From Prorocentrum cordatum (lineage: Eukaryota > Sar > Dinophyceae > Prorocentrales > Prorocentraceae): a stretch of DNA of 43,500 nt. The notes beneath the pieces were generated by a model, which worked only from the letters and a program-made list of their open reading frames with translations, made no database searches and had not been told where the DNA came from. The stretch lies in contig CAUYUJ010020709.1 of NCBI GenBank assembly GCA_963575745.1, positions 27,501-71,000 of the forward strand, written 5' to 3'. Both the position numbers and the translations under genes were made by a program. Positions 9,240 through 19,511 of the stretch are shown piece after piece; positions within the stretch are counted from its first letter, which is position 1, and every line of letters begins with the position of its first letter.

Positions 9240-9495
9240 GGGATCGCCGCCGAGTGAGGGTGGAGGTGGATATGACGGCGCAGGAGATGGACGAGGTAGA
9301 GGAGGGGGAAGAGGTGGAGGCGGAGGTGGCAGAGGGGGCGGAGGTGAAGGTGGAGGTGGAGGTGGAGCTCGAACTCGAGGTGGGGGTGGCAGAGGATCGA
9401 GCTCGAGGTGGAGGTGGAGCTCGAGCTCGAGGTGGGAGTGGGTGAAGGTGGAGCTCGAGCTCGAGGTGGTGGAGCTCGAGCTCGAGCTCGAAGCG
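9240..9495. repeat. GGAGGT / GAGCTCGA low-complexity tract
   Basis: A purine-rich GGTGGAGGTGGA tract turns into GAGCTCGAGCTCGAGGTGGA repeats. It is the source of Glu/Val/Gly-rich plus frames and leucine/serine-rich minus frames. Confidence 0.9.
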
Positions 9496-9880
9496 TGCGC
9501 TCCTGGTGCAGAAACCCCCCCCCAGGATCCTCGCGTGGGCCAGCTGGCGGCGCATGCGGCTGCGGCTGGCTGCGGGGAGCACAGCAGCCATGCGAGCTCC
9601 TCCGAGGAGGACGCAAGCGCCGAGAACCGACAGCCTCGAGCCTCCCGCGTGCGGGCCCGGGCCTCCGTCGGCGCGGCCTCACCACCAGGCCAGGAGCCGA
9701 CACGCGCCAGGAACTGGGCCCCAATTCGCCGGCCCAACGAGCCAGAGGCGTGCGAAGATCTCCGGCACCAGGTTAATCAACAGCGCTTCTAGTTCGCGCG
9801 CGCGCGGCGGCCCCTGGGGACCCCCGGACGAAAAGCACCCCGGGCGATGCCCAGCCGATGACCGGCCGATGCCTGGCCGA
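9496..9880 (+). other. weak open frame, 3' part of a 215-aa frame
   Basis: A plus-strand frame (ATG at 9145, stop near 9792) passes through the low-complexity tract. It then reads more like protein: HSSHASSSEEDASAENRQ, and near the end PNEPEACEDLRHQ. The tail might be a real exon, but the N-terminal half is repeat translation. No family recognised. Confidence 0.2.
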
Positions 9881-9904
9881 CTCCCCAAGGACGCTCCAGG
9901 AGCG

Positions 9905-10350
9905 CGCCAAGAGGGCGCTGGGACGCCCCCTACACCGCCCAAGAGGCCCCGAGTCGCCGAAGGATCGTTCCAAAACGCTCAAGATGGTCTCCACATGCCC
10001 CGAAAAAGCCCCAAGAGAGCCTCAAGAGGCTCTCCAGGAGGGCCCCAACAAGCAGAAATCGCCCCATTCCCGTAGGAAAACTACCTTCTCCCCATGTACG
10101 ACGTTTCTCGTCTGTTCGGCTTTCCAACGCTCCAAGACGGCCCAAGAGGCTCACAAGACCACCCCAAGACGGCCCAAGAAGCCGCCAAGAGGGCCCAAAA
10201 GACCCCCCAAGATGGCCCCAATACAGTCCAAGAGGCGCCCAAGATGGCCCAAGAAGCCCCAAAACGGCCCCAAGAGAGGCCCAAGACGAGGACCAGGAAC
10301 GGAAAAGTCCAGCCTGCAGCCCCAGGAGGCCCCCAGGAGGCCCCCAGAGG
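9905..10350. repeat. CCAAGA/GGCCC minisatellite, locus 3
   Basis: Degenerate units of the same family as 1640-1960 and 3007-3410, clearest at 10135-10290. Interrupted around 10050-10125 by AT-richer sequence. Confidence 0.75.
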
Positions 10351-10727
10351 CCCTCAACAGCCGGTCACATCCCCTCGGCACGTCAGCGCGCAAAGAACAT
10401 GCCACGAGATTCGGCCCGCAAGTGCAACCGAAAGCTGACGAGGAGGGCGAGAAGGAGGAGGGGAGGAGGAGCGAGGGGGGCCGAACGCCTTCCTCTCTTC
10501 CTTGCTCCTCCGCGGCCCTGCCCGCCAGGGCCATGCGGGCGCCATGCCCCCCCCCCCGCCCCACCCCGGCGCCGCGGCGGCGCGCCGCCCGGGCAGGGCG
10601 CGCGGAGCAGCCGGGAGCCGCCCTCGAGCTAGGGCGGGCGCGGGGGGGCCCAGGCCCGGCGGCGGCGCCGTGAGAGACCCCCCCAAAAAAAAACACGGCG
10701 GCGGCGCGGACGGCGAGGCCGTCGGGC
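10351..10727. other. GC-rich spacer with C-runs
   Basis: Runs of C at about 10547-10560 and 10678-10685 and an A-run at about 10685-10693. No gene seen. Confidence 0.4.
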
Positions 10728-10850
10728 GCCGTCGTCGTGCTCGTCGTCGTCGTGCTCGTCGTCGTCGTCGTGCTCGTCGTCGTCGTCGTGCTCGTCGTCG
10801 TCGTCTTGCTCGTCGTCGTCGTCGTCGTCGCGCTCATCGTCGTCTCATTC
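10728..10850. repeat. (CGT)n cryptic microsatellite
   Basis: CGT repeats punctuated by GCT at regular intervals (a CGTGCTCGTCGTCGT pattern), about 120 bp. The punctuation suggests a 12-15 bp higher-order unit. Confidence 0.95.
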
Positions 10851-11950
10851 TGGCGGGAAACGGCCGTTAGCCTGGGTAACGGTAACGCTTGGACGGGGTG
10901 GGGCACGTCGGAGACGGGGGTGCGCCGCGATCGCCACAGCATGTGCGCGGGCACCAGCATGTTGAGGGGGGGTCCGGGCCACCCCCTCCCTGCATACGAT
11001 CGCTGCCGTCACCCAGGGGGGGGTGGCTGGCGCAACGACGGGTACGCGCCAGAGGCTAAAAACCAATGTCCATCGCCGTGGCCCGGACACCTAAGCGGCC
11101 GCCGAAGATGGCTGCCACGACTCACCACCTCACCCTTGCCTCGCCGCACGGGCCATGCCCGCCACCAGCGCTGGCTGCCACCACCGCCACCTTCTGAGCA
11201 GCCCCTCCCAGCCCCCCATGAGACACGCGGGCCCCAAGAGTATACATGACCCCTGGAGGGGGTGAGCAAGGCGGTGGTGGTGCATATTCTTCGGCACCGT
11301 CAGTCAGCAGTTGCAGTAGCCAGGGTTGCCCGGCCCCTACCTGGCGCCCTGGCCGGCACTGACTGCTGCGAACAGCCGATTAGCCCCCACGACCCCGTGC
11401 CCATCTCCACCAGCCCTGGTTGCCTCCAGCGCCTGCTGGCGTCACCAGTTCCCTAGCCCATGCCAAGCCATTGCCCAATCCTGGCTGCCTCCAACGAAGA
11501 TTCGCAACATTAGCCACTGGTGTCACCTGCCAGGCCCGCCCAAACACTGTTCGGGCTCCACGCACTGGCATTCGGAATGTGCGCGTCGCCCGCACTGAGA
11601 CTCGGAGCGGCAGCTGTTGAAGTCTCCTGCGATCCAGAAATACTGAGCTTTGAGTTCTTAAGCATGCACGCGCAATCATACTCACATAACAATAAGCGCG
11701 CGCACGTGCACCACGAAGACATGCTGCACGTGTTCATAACCTGGCATTGCTCTGACGGATGATCGCGGATGGATTTGCCCAAGGGTCGATACGAACGCTA
11801 CCAGGTTATGTGCCGCCAGTTGCAGGCGAAATGTCGAAGGTCACCATTGATGACCAGCATATAGACTGCCATGAACGCTTTGCAACTGTCATACCCAACG
11901 CAGCAAAAAAAACTGTCCTAACGCTACTGCAAACAGTCCAGATGATTTGC
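10851..11950. other. no gene recognised
   Basis: Mixed composition, AT-richer after 11640. 11400-11545 holds two loosely similar segments (CCTGGYTGCCTCCA ... CACTGGTGTCACC-like). No frame is convincing. Confidence 0.4.
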
Positions 11951-11952
11951 CT

Positions 11953-12051
11953 CCCCCTCTTCCTCCTCCTCCTCCTCCTCCTCCTCCTCCTCCTCCTCCT
12001 CCTCCTCCTTGTCCTCCTCCTCCTCCTCCTCCTCCTCCTCCTCCTCCTCTG
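11953..12051. repeat. (CCT)n microsatellite
   Basis: About 30 CCT units with one GTCCTC interruption near 12009 and one near 12050. Confidence 0.97.
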
Positions 12052-12258
12052 TGTCCTCCGGCGCTCCCTGCCATCCCCATTCCATAAGAAGGTGACTCCA
12101 CCCTGCCTCACCACCAAGACGCGACCGCAGGCTGGGCCGGGCGTGTGGGGGCAGACATCCCTTACAGCTCACTGCGTGAAGCTTGACTCGTACAGCTACG
12201 AAGATGCAGGGCCAGTCGTCTTCAAAATGCGGCTCCCCTGAGCGCCGCGAACGTGCGT

Positions 12259-12301
12259 CGAGGAAGAGGAGGAGGAGGAGGAGGAGGAGGAGGAGGAGGA
12301 G
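12259..12301. repeat. (GGA)n microsatellite
   Basis: About 13-14 GGA units. It lies ~200 bp from the (CCT)n tract in opposite orientation, so the two could pair as long inverted-repeat arms. Confidence 0.95.
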
Positions 12302-12607
12302 CAGCTGCAAGGATAAAGGGCCTCTCGCGTTCAGCATGCGGCTGCCGCCTCCGCCGCCGCCCACGCGCTCCTTTCATCCCTCGGGCAAGGCCGCGCAGGG
12401 CACGCGCAGTCCGCCGCAATACCCGCCCATCCTCGTCTTCTCCTCGTCTTCTCGGAGGTCCCCCCAACTGCAGAGGTGGATGCCGGCTCGTGCTCGACAC
12501 GCGGCGCTCGCTGTGAGACTCTTCCTCTCGCGCGGTACGGAGCGGCATGCCAACGACGCAGCAGGGGCACGGATGCAGGGCGCCTCGCTTCCAGAACGGG
12601 GCTCTCT

Positions 12608-12768
12608 GAAGGGGAACTGGGACACACAAATGAATACACACAAATAGAAGGATTCCCCATATTTTCCTATATTTCTGGGTTCTTGTCTTCCCCCCCACTG
12701 CCCATATTTTCCCATATTTTCCTGGGGGTCGACGATTAATTGTGTCTGTGTGTGTTTCCCCCTCCTGA
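12608..12768 (+). mobile_element. ~160-bp MITE-like element, copy 2
   Basis: Same order as copy 1 at 4570: GGGGAACTGGGACACACAAA, two CCATATTTTCCYATATTT segments, TCGACGATTAATTGTGTCTG, then a pyrimidine end. Identity is high (roughly nine tenths by eye). TGA flanks both ends. Confidence 0.75.
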
Positions 12769-13015
12769 CTCTCAAACGATACTGAACTTCCTCGCTGTCA
12801 TCGTCCCACACCCTGGCGAGTCGCCTGGTGCGAGAGATCGGGAACGGGTGCTTCCCGCAACGGGGCCTCGCCCGAGGAGGCAGGCCCACGGGGCAGCCGC
12901 CCTTCGAGGAGGGGGGGGGCGCTCTTTCGCAGTGGCGCGCAGCACGCAGCAGACGGAGGAGGCCGCACGCTCTTCCGCGGTCCCCAGGCGCGTCGATCTG
13001 GGAGGACTCCGCTTT
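12769..13015. other. GC-rich spacer
   Basis: No gene or repeat recognised. Confidence 0.4.
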
Positions 13016-13222
13016 GGACGCCCGAAATGGGTACGGAAAAAATGGGAACAATGCCCAACAACAAATGTTGTCCCAAACCAACAGCGGCCGCTGTTGGGCA
13101 CGCGGCCTTCTGTCTCGAATGGACACAGGCCGCGGCGGCGCGGACAGCGAGTCCTGTTCAAAATGAACAGGAACTGCTGTTGGGCATTGTACCCATTCTT
13201 TCCGTGCCCATCTCGGGCGTCC
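13016..13222. mobile_element. 207-bp element with ~45-bp TIRs
   Basis: The left end reads GGACGCCCGAAATGGGTACG, and the reverse complement of the right end reads GGACGCCCGAGATGGGCACG. The match continues for ~45 bp to CAATGCCCAACA. Inside, CCTGTTCAAAATGAACAGG (13153-13171) is a 19-bp palindrome and AACAGCGGCCGCTGTT (13081-13096) another. No ORF. No clear target-site duplication: the sequence CGGATCT lies outside the right end (as its complement), while GATCTGG occurs ~20 bp outside the left end. Confidence 0.85.
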
Positions 13223-13279
13223 AGATCCGCGGTGTGGACTGCCGTTCTGGTCGTGCTCGTCCTTCGTGGCTGCCGCCGC

Positions 13280-13350
13280 ATCCCGCAGCCCGCCCCGCGG
13301 CCCGCCCCGCGGCCCGCCCCGCCGCGGCCCGCCCGCCGCGGCCCACCCGC
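13280..13350. repeat. CCCGCGGCCCGC minisatellite
   Basis: Short GC-only units of CCCCGCGGCCCG type, about 70 bp. Confidence 0.85.
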
Positions 13351-13789
13351 GACGCACCCGCGAACCGTCGGCACTGCTTTCGACGAGAGATCGGCGCCTG
13401 CGGCATGTTTTTGTAAGTGCTTCGGAGCCACGCAGACTGCCGACGACCCCACCCCCGCCACTTCACGTGTGGCTGATATCCGCACGGAGGCACCAGCATG
13501 CCGGACGAAAGCATCGAATCCTCGTCCACAGACTCAACAAGAGGAAATCAGCTCGCGCGGACTCCATATAGATCAGCACACAGAAATGAAGGGAACTGGA
13601 GTGGAATGAAAAGACTGGACTGGAGTAAACTGGACCAGACTGGGGTGCGCTCTACTTGTCTCCATTATACTCGGGATCTGCTGTATCATGGCCGACCATA
13701 CTGTACCCATCCACCCAACTCCACTCTACTCGGATCTCCTCTGCCCTGCTCCTCTCTACCCTTTCGCCACCGTAAACTGCTCCACTCTA
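13351..13789. other. spacer with short ACTGGA-type repeats
   Basis: 13585-13640 is built from ACTGGA/ACTGGAGT-like units, loosely the complement of the TACTC satellite at 15160. No gene seen. Confidence 0.4.
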
Positions 13790-13945
13790 CCATTCTTCCT
13801 TCCTTCCTTCTTCCTAGATAGTCCCTCTTCCCTCTTCCTAGTTAGTCCTTCCTAGATAGTCCCTCTCCCCTCTTCCTAGATAGTCCCTCTTCCTAGTTAG
13901 TCCTTCCTTCCTTCCTTCTTCCTTCGCCCTGCTCTATCCCTCTTC
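13790..13945 (+). repeat. TTCCTAGATAGTCCCTC minisatellite
   Basis: At least six units of CTTCCTAG(A/T)TAGTCC with TTCC runs between them, all pyrimidine-rich. Confidence 0.9.
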
Positions 13946-14403
13946 CTTCTGACCAGACAGTCCCACTCGGGGCCTCTGCCAGCCGACAGGGGCCCAGTCT
14001 GGGGGGGCGGGGGGGCCCCTGACGTCCGTGCTGCAACATGCGCGGCGGGAGCGGGACGGGGGGCGCACCTCCTGCGCGAGAGGGCCGACACGCCACCCTC
14101 GCCTCGGCGCCGCGCAGATGTCTGCTCGACCAGTGAGCCCCCGCTCGGGCGCGCCGCACGCTTCTCGCGGGCGCTCCCGTCGCCCCGCGCGCGCGGGCGC
14201 GACACGTCCCCCGCGCCTCGGCGCCGCGCAGGCCTCTCGCCTGACGGTGGCGCTCCCGCCCCGCCGGCGGCGCATGCCTTTCTGGCGGGGCCCCGCGGGG
14301 TGCGCTCGGCCCAGGGGCGCGCTCGGCCCAGGGACCCGAGGAGCATCCAGCTGCGGCGACGAGGGCCCTCCAGAACGAGCAGCGGCATCGACGCCTCGCC
14401 CTC
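13946..14403. other. GC-rich spacer
   Basis: Contains CCTCGGCGCCGCGCAG twice (about 14101 and 14216). No convincing gene. Confidence 0.4.
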
Positions 14404-14405
14404 CC

Positions 14406-14441
<36 letters not shown>

Positions 14442-14490
14442 CCCCCCTCCTCCCCCCCCCCCCCCAAAAAAAACAACAACAAAAAACGGC
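14404..14490. repeat. (TA)n, C-run and A-run composite
   Basis: About 17 TA units (14404-14438) followed directly by a C-run-rich segment and an A/AAC-rich stretch. Each is an unstable homopolymer or dinucleotide tract, and read length there should be treated with caution. Confidence 0.95.
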
Positions 14491-15159
14491 ATAAACATAA
14501 ACTCTTAGGCTCCGCATCGTGCGAAGGGGCGTCTCGTCGCCCTCGCCCAAGCTCCGCACCCCGCTTCGCTCGGAAGCGGCGTCCCGCGCGGGCCCGCGCA
14601 CGACTCTCTCTCTCTCGCCGAGTCGCGCGCACCGTCGGCAGCGGCCAGCGGGGCCGCGCGACGGATGGCGAGATGCCGACCTCGTCAAGACGCCGCGAAT
14701 TTCGTGCGAGCGAAGGTGGCAGCGCTGCGTCGGCGCGGCGCGTGCTTTGTCTTCGACGCACGCATCGGAAGGATTGCTGTTCCCGCCTCTGCGCGGCCTG
14801 CGCAGATTTTTCTCTTCGCCGAGGCGTCGGAAGCGGGACCGCGCACGAGCGCCTTCCGTTTGTGAGGTGGGAGCGCGTTACAATCCCAATACAGCCGGAC
14901 CTAAGACAGAAAAACATCTTTCAAGAACATAAGACCCTCCGCCGGCCCAAACTGATGAACATTCGAGGGTGCCCTTCGCCAGGAGACACAAGAACGTCCA
15001 ACACACACGAAAAACAGTAGGGCACCCTCCCAACTGGCCTCGATCTTATACCTCGGTCCGACTGTTTAAGGTTGTATCCCAAATTGAGTCTCGCGTTGTA
15101 GGAGGGAGGGTGGCAGTCAGCAGGGTCATCTGGTTCGCTCGACCTGGCTGCCTGAACTC
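14491..15159. other. no confident gene
   Basis: Several overlapping open frames, none clearly better than the others. CTCTCTCTCTC lies near 14606. Confidence 0.4.
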
Positions 15160-15870
15160 TGTTCCTATTCTACTCTACCCTCATCTGCTCTACCCAGCTC
15201 TTCTGTACTCCACTCTGGTCTACTCGATTATACGCTTCTCTACTCTGTTCTACCCGACTCTACTGGACCATCTGCTCTACTCCATTCTGCTCTGCGCTAC
15301 CCTTTTCTACGCTGCCCTGCCCTACCGACCCCACCCGAACTTACTCTACGCTGCTCTACCCTACTCTACCTACTCTCTTCTACTATACTCTGCTCTGCTC
15401 TGCTCGACACTACTCTATTACACCCGACTCCACTCTACCAAAGTATATGCTCTGCTCTACTCTACTCTGGTCCACTCTACCCTACTCTACTCTGCCATGC
15501 CCTATCCCACTCTGACCGACTCGACTCTAATAGCTTATCCCCTACTCTACCCTACATGCTCAACTCCTACTCTATGCTACAATCCACTCTGATATGCCCT
15601 AGTGTACTCTACTCGACTCCACTCTACTCTAGTATAACCGACTCCACTCTACGTGGCCGACTTTGCTCTACCATCGACCCTACTCTGCTCTATTATACTC
15701 TGTTCTACTCTACCCTTCTCTACTCTGCACTGCCTGCCCTACTCGACTCCACTCGACTCGACTCTTCTCTGCTCTACTCTGCTCTACTCCTACTCTTACT
15801 CCTACGCCTGATCTACTCTATTATACTCTCTACTTTACTCTGTTTTTCTGTTCTCGAATATATTCTACTC
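15160..15870 (+). repeat. (TACTC)-like pentamer satellite, ~700 bp
   Basis: Imperfect repeats of CTACTCTACTCTG-type pentamers with frequent TCTGC and CGACTC variants, all pyrimidine-rich. Frames on the plus strand translate as Leu/Tyr/Ser/Thr repeats and are not genes. Confidence 0.9.
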
Positions 15871-17507
15871 CGTTACGCACAGTCTGGGGCGAAATAGGGA
15901 GGCAGTGGACCAGGTCTCTGCGGATTGAGCTGGGACTCCTAGAGGCAACCCTATTTGGAGAAGACCCAACGCATAACAGGCAAATGGCAATCCTCGCCTA
16001 GAACTCGGACAGTGGGGGCGCCTCAGATATGCACGGCGCGTCCCATCACCCTCGCTGGCCCTCATCCATGCCATCACTCCCGCATGACAGTGCTCGTCCG
16101 GCAAAGAGCGCGGCGAAACTGGAGGCAGGGGAACCGCGCTCCATCGCACACTGCTTACTGAAAACAAGGCCAGCACAGGCACCACCAGATCTCACCACAG
16201 AGACTAATAACTAAGAGATTACCTGCAGCAGGCGAGTAGGGCGGGTAAGGCGGCAACTTCTATCCACATTTGCCTGCTGCCCGCACAGGATGCTACAGAC
16301 TTCCACTCCATGCGACTACAACGCAGTTCGCAAGTTCATCCCAGTCATTGAACTGGTGCAAACCAGCCTCGTCGTAGACCTTGAAAAGTTCCTGGGAGTG
16401 CTGGGATATAACTCTACTCGAAGTGTCTCGCCTGATAAAGGAGGACTGGACCATCGGCGCCCGCAAGCAGCGAAGGAAGAATCTTCATAATGGGCCAGAA
16501 CCACATACACATTTTCCTGTCGCGGCAACGGTAAGACATTATAGTCTGAAGTGTACATTTCTCTGTCGCGCCGGGTCATGAAAAAGCTTAGCAGGCCTCA
16601 ATATCAACCTCCTCCTGCTCCTGCTCCAGCTCTGCCTGCAACGGGAACAGGAACTCCAAGCTTCCACCAGGAGGTCTATCATTCAGAGTTCAAGCATGGT
16701 CTGTAAGAGGCAGGTGATCCCTATAATCATGCCATCGGGAGGCAAATTAAAGCACGAACAATTGCGTTCAACCTTGGATGCCTCTGCTCGGCTACACGCC
16801 CAACCATCACCGAGAAGGAGTCGGCCAATTAAAGATCACATGAGATAGCGGACAACACGGTATGAACTAAGGCTGTCACTGCTGCTACTACAAAAACGTG
16901 CAAAAAAAACAATAACAATTGAAAAATATAAATTGTACCCGGACGATGTTTTAAACTAAATTTGAAAAATACACATTGAGAGTATTTGCGGAGATCCGGA
17001 ACCATAACGCGGATTGATTCAAAGCCGCGCCGTTGGTACTGGGGAAAGAGACCTACGGCCACTAGGGAGCAAGCACTGGGTATTGTGAATTCTGCCACGT
17101 TCCCAAAAAAATACTCAAACAAAAGCAGCAAAAATACGGAGGAAATAATCACAAGACTATTGTTTTACTATTTTGAAATGTCCCTGCTGAAGAACGCGCC
17201 CGACTTAAAGCCGAAACGAATCCGCCGACCCTCTCAGCGAGTGGAAGAGGCTATACCGTTTGATTCGTCGTCGTCGTCGCCATCATCACTGGGAGCCGGC
17301 GGTACACCGTCAACTTGTTTTTTTTGCAGTTGCGCGGCGTCTATCAGGGCGGTGCTCTGCGCCCCGACGCAAGCCAGGCAGGAGCAGGCGCTCGTCTCCG
17401 AACTCGGAGCACACGACAGGCACCAAGTGAAACAAGACGCAAAGCGCAGCGGACGGGAAGGGCCTGAGCGAGGGAGCAGACGAAAAAGGAAAAAGATAAC
17501 AGAAGAA
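15871..17507. other. mostly unique sequence, no confident gene
   Basis: The longest stretch without a clear repeat in the first 20 kb. A plus-strand frame at 16290-16490 (66 aa, including FIPVIELVQTSLVVDLEKFL) is the most protein-like, but it is short and unsupported. 16840-17200 is AT-rich. 17288-17317 matches the array head motif (see findings). Confidence 0.4.
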
Positions 17508-17508
17508 G

Positions 17509-17581
<73 letters not shown>

Positions 17582-17582
17582 C
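17508..17582 (+). repeat. (AAC)n microsatellite
   Basis: About 22 ACA/AAC units. It borders the first copy of the tandem duplication that follows. Confidence 0.97.
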
Positions 17583-17599
17583 ATTTTACCCGAACGCTC

Positions 17600-17875
17600 A
17601 GTGTTCTCCCCAGTGCCAGGGTTTTCATGCGACGCCAGCCAATACCCCCACTTCGTGGGGGGGCAATGCAAGCTCTACCAAACATCCACACGACTCTCGG
17701 GAACCACCCACACCCAGCTTCCCGCCCTATGACGTCAGGACACTTCACTTCGTGGCGCGCGGACGATCGTGGATACTACACTGGCGTGGAGTACACACCC
17801 GCAGAGGTTGATCACTTGTTTGGGCCCCGCATGTGCCCCGCATGGTGCATTTGTTGCGTATGACATACATAGTAC

Positions 17876-17909
<34 letters not shown>

Positions 17910-18595
17910 CAAGACAGAGAGCCAGTGGGTGGATTTTGATATTTTTCGGATGAGAAAGTCTTGCGTTTGCATATGTTTTCGGAACATCGCATCTTGAAAT
18001 TATTGAAATCACATTATGTTTGGCAGGATTTCGGCACGCGCGCGCGGCGGCCGCGCGCATGTGCACTTCGTGTCATTTTTTGCAAGGGATGGTGGCCCTC
18101 GTAGGCTCGCAACCGTTGTTGCAGAAGGTCGAAGCACCTGAAAAGGTTCCTCGCAAAGGCCCTTTTAACAGAAATGTTTAAAATCTGGTGGGTTTCCTAG
18201 GAATCCGCAAGAGCGCGCGGAAGGACATTTTGACAATTTTTTCTTAAAAAACCATTGGGTTTTTGATGTTTTTATGTTAAAATCGTTACGAAACCTAAGG
18301 TTTTGGAAGGATTTCGTCTTGCGCGCACGAATGTCCACTTTACCTTATTTTTTGCAAGGGATTCTTGCATTTTGATCAAGTAAGAACAAGAGTTTTCATT
18401 TTATAGTGTTTTTTGCAAGGGAAAACGGATTACAACAAAACAACCGGATCTGGCATAATCGTTTTCTGAAGCTTTCGCGAAAAAATGATGAAAATGTAGC
18501 TGCGGCCTAGGTTTTGGAGGGGGGTCGTGCACCAGGGGTCCCAACAATAATTATTCTTTAGAAGTAATAATGTTCAACAACAACAATTACTAGCA
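17600..18595 (+). repeat. tandem duplication, copy A
   Basis: Shares with copy B (18608-19375) CAGTGCCAGGGTTTTCAT, ACCCACACCCAGCTTCCCGC, TTCACTTCGTGGC, GGTTTCCTAGGAATCCGCAA (B has TACG) and CAACAATAATTATTCTT. It carries an extra ~270 bp (about 17790-18060) that includes a (GA)n tract at 17879-17910. Three TTTTTTGCAAGGGA motifs occur inside. Ends in an AAC-rich stretch. Confidence 0.9.
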
Positions 18596-18607
18596 CGTGG
18601 GGACACT

Positions 18608-19375
18608 CCGTTCTCACCAGTGCCAGGGTTTTCATAGGAGGCGGGCAATACCCCCACTTTGTGGGGGGGCCGGTTCAAGCTCTACCAAATTTCCAAACGA
18701 CTCTTCGCCACCACCCACACCCAGCTTCCCGCCCTATGACGTTCGGACACTTCACTTCGTGGCATGCGGACGACCGTGGCTACTATTCAGGGCCCCGCGG
18801 CCGACGACGACGGCGTGCGCGCGCGAAGAAAAAACGAATGTGTCCCGCATGGTATTATTTGACAGGGATGATGGCCCTGGCAGGTGCGCAACCGTTGTTG
18901 CAGAAGTTCGAAAAAGTTGCTCGCAAAAGCCCGTTTGACAGAAATGTTTAAAAAGTGTTGGGTTTCCTACGAATCCGCAAGAGCGCGCGGGATGAAATTT
19001 TGACATTTTTTTTGAAAAACCATTGGTTTTTTGATGTTTTTATGTTAAAATCGCTACGAAAACTAAGGTTTTGGAAGGATTTCGTCTTGCGCGCGCGAAT
19101 GTCCACTTTACCTTATTTTTTGCAAGGGATTCTTGAAGTTTGGTTATGTTAGAACAAGAAATGTCCATTTTTAGTGTTTTTTGCAAGGGAAAGCGGATTA
19201 CAACAAAACAACCGGATCTGGATCACATCGTTTTACCTGAGGCTTCCTCACGAAAATGATGAAAATGTGGCTGCGGCCTAGGCGCGGCGGGGGGGGCGCG
19301 CACCAGGGGCCCCAACAATAATTATTCTTAAGAAGAAATAATGTTCAACAACAACAACAACAACAACAACAACAG
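18608..19375 (+). repeat. tandem duplication, copy B
   Basis: Second copy, collinear with copy A but without the (GA)n-containing segment. It ends in an (AAC)n run (19337-19374). Because AAC tracts lie before copy A, between A and B, and after B, unequal exchange at the tracts is the likely cause. Confidence 0.9.
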
Positions 19376-19511
19376 GGAGAACAAGCAGCAGGGCACCACT
19401 TATACCCAAACCCACAGACATGGGAGTGCAGCTCTCATAGAAAGATAAGAGCCATCAAAACAAGATAAAAGCGACCAACCAAGCTTCGAAAGTCACGAAA
19501 GCACAAACAAA

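Noticed and set aside
11953-12301. (CCT)n and (GGA)n as arms of one designed inverted repeat
   Set aside because: Complementarity is only of simple repeats common throughout the window; kept as two microsatellites.
14665-14865. 66-residue frame including FVFDARIGRIAVPA
   Set aside because: Looks locally protein-like, but is short, isolated and overlapped by two equally open frames.
14028-15020. 330-residue plus-strand open frame
   Set aside because: It crosses a (TA)n tract, C-runs and A-runs, has Arg/Pro-rich noise on both sides, and competes with equally open frames.
16986-17732. 248-residue plus-strand open frame
   Set aside because: Half of it is translated (AAC)n, and the remainder shows no domain.
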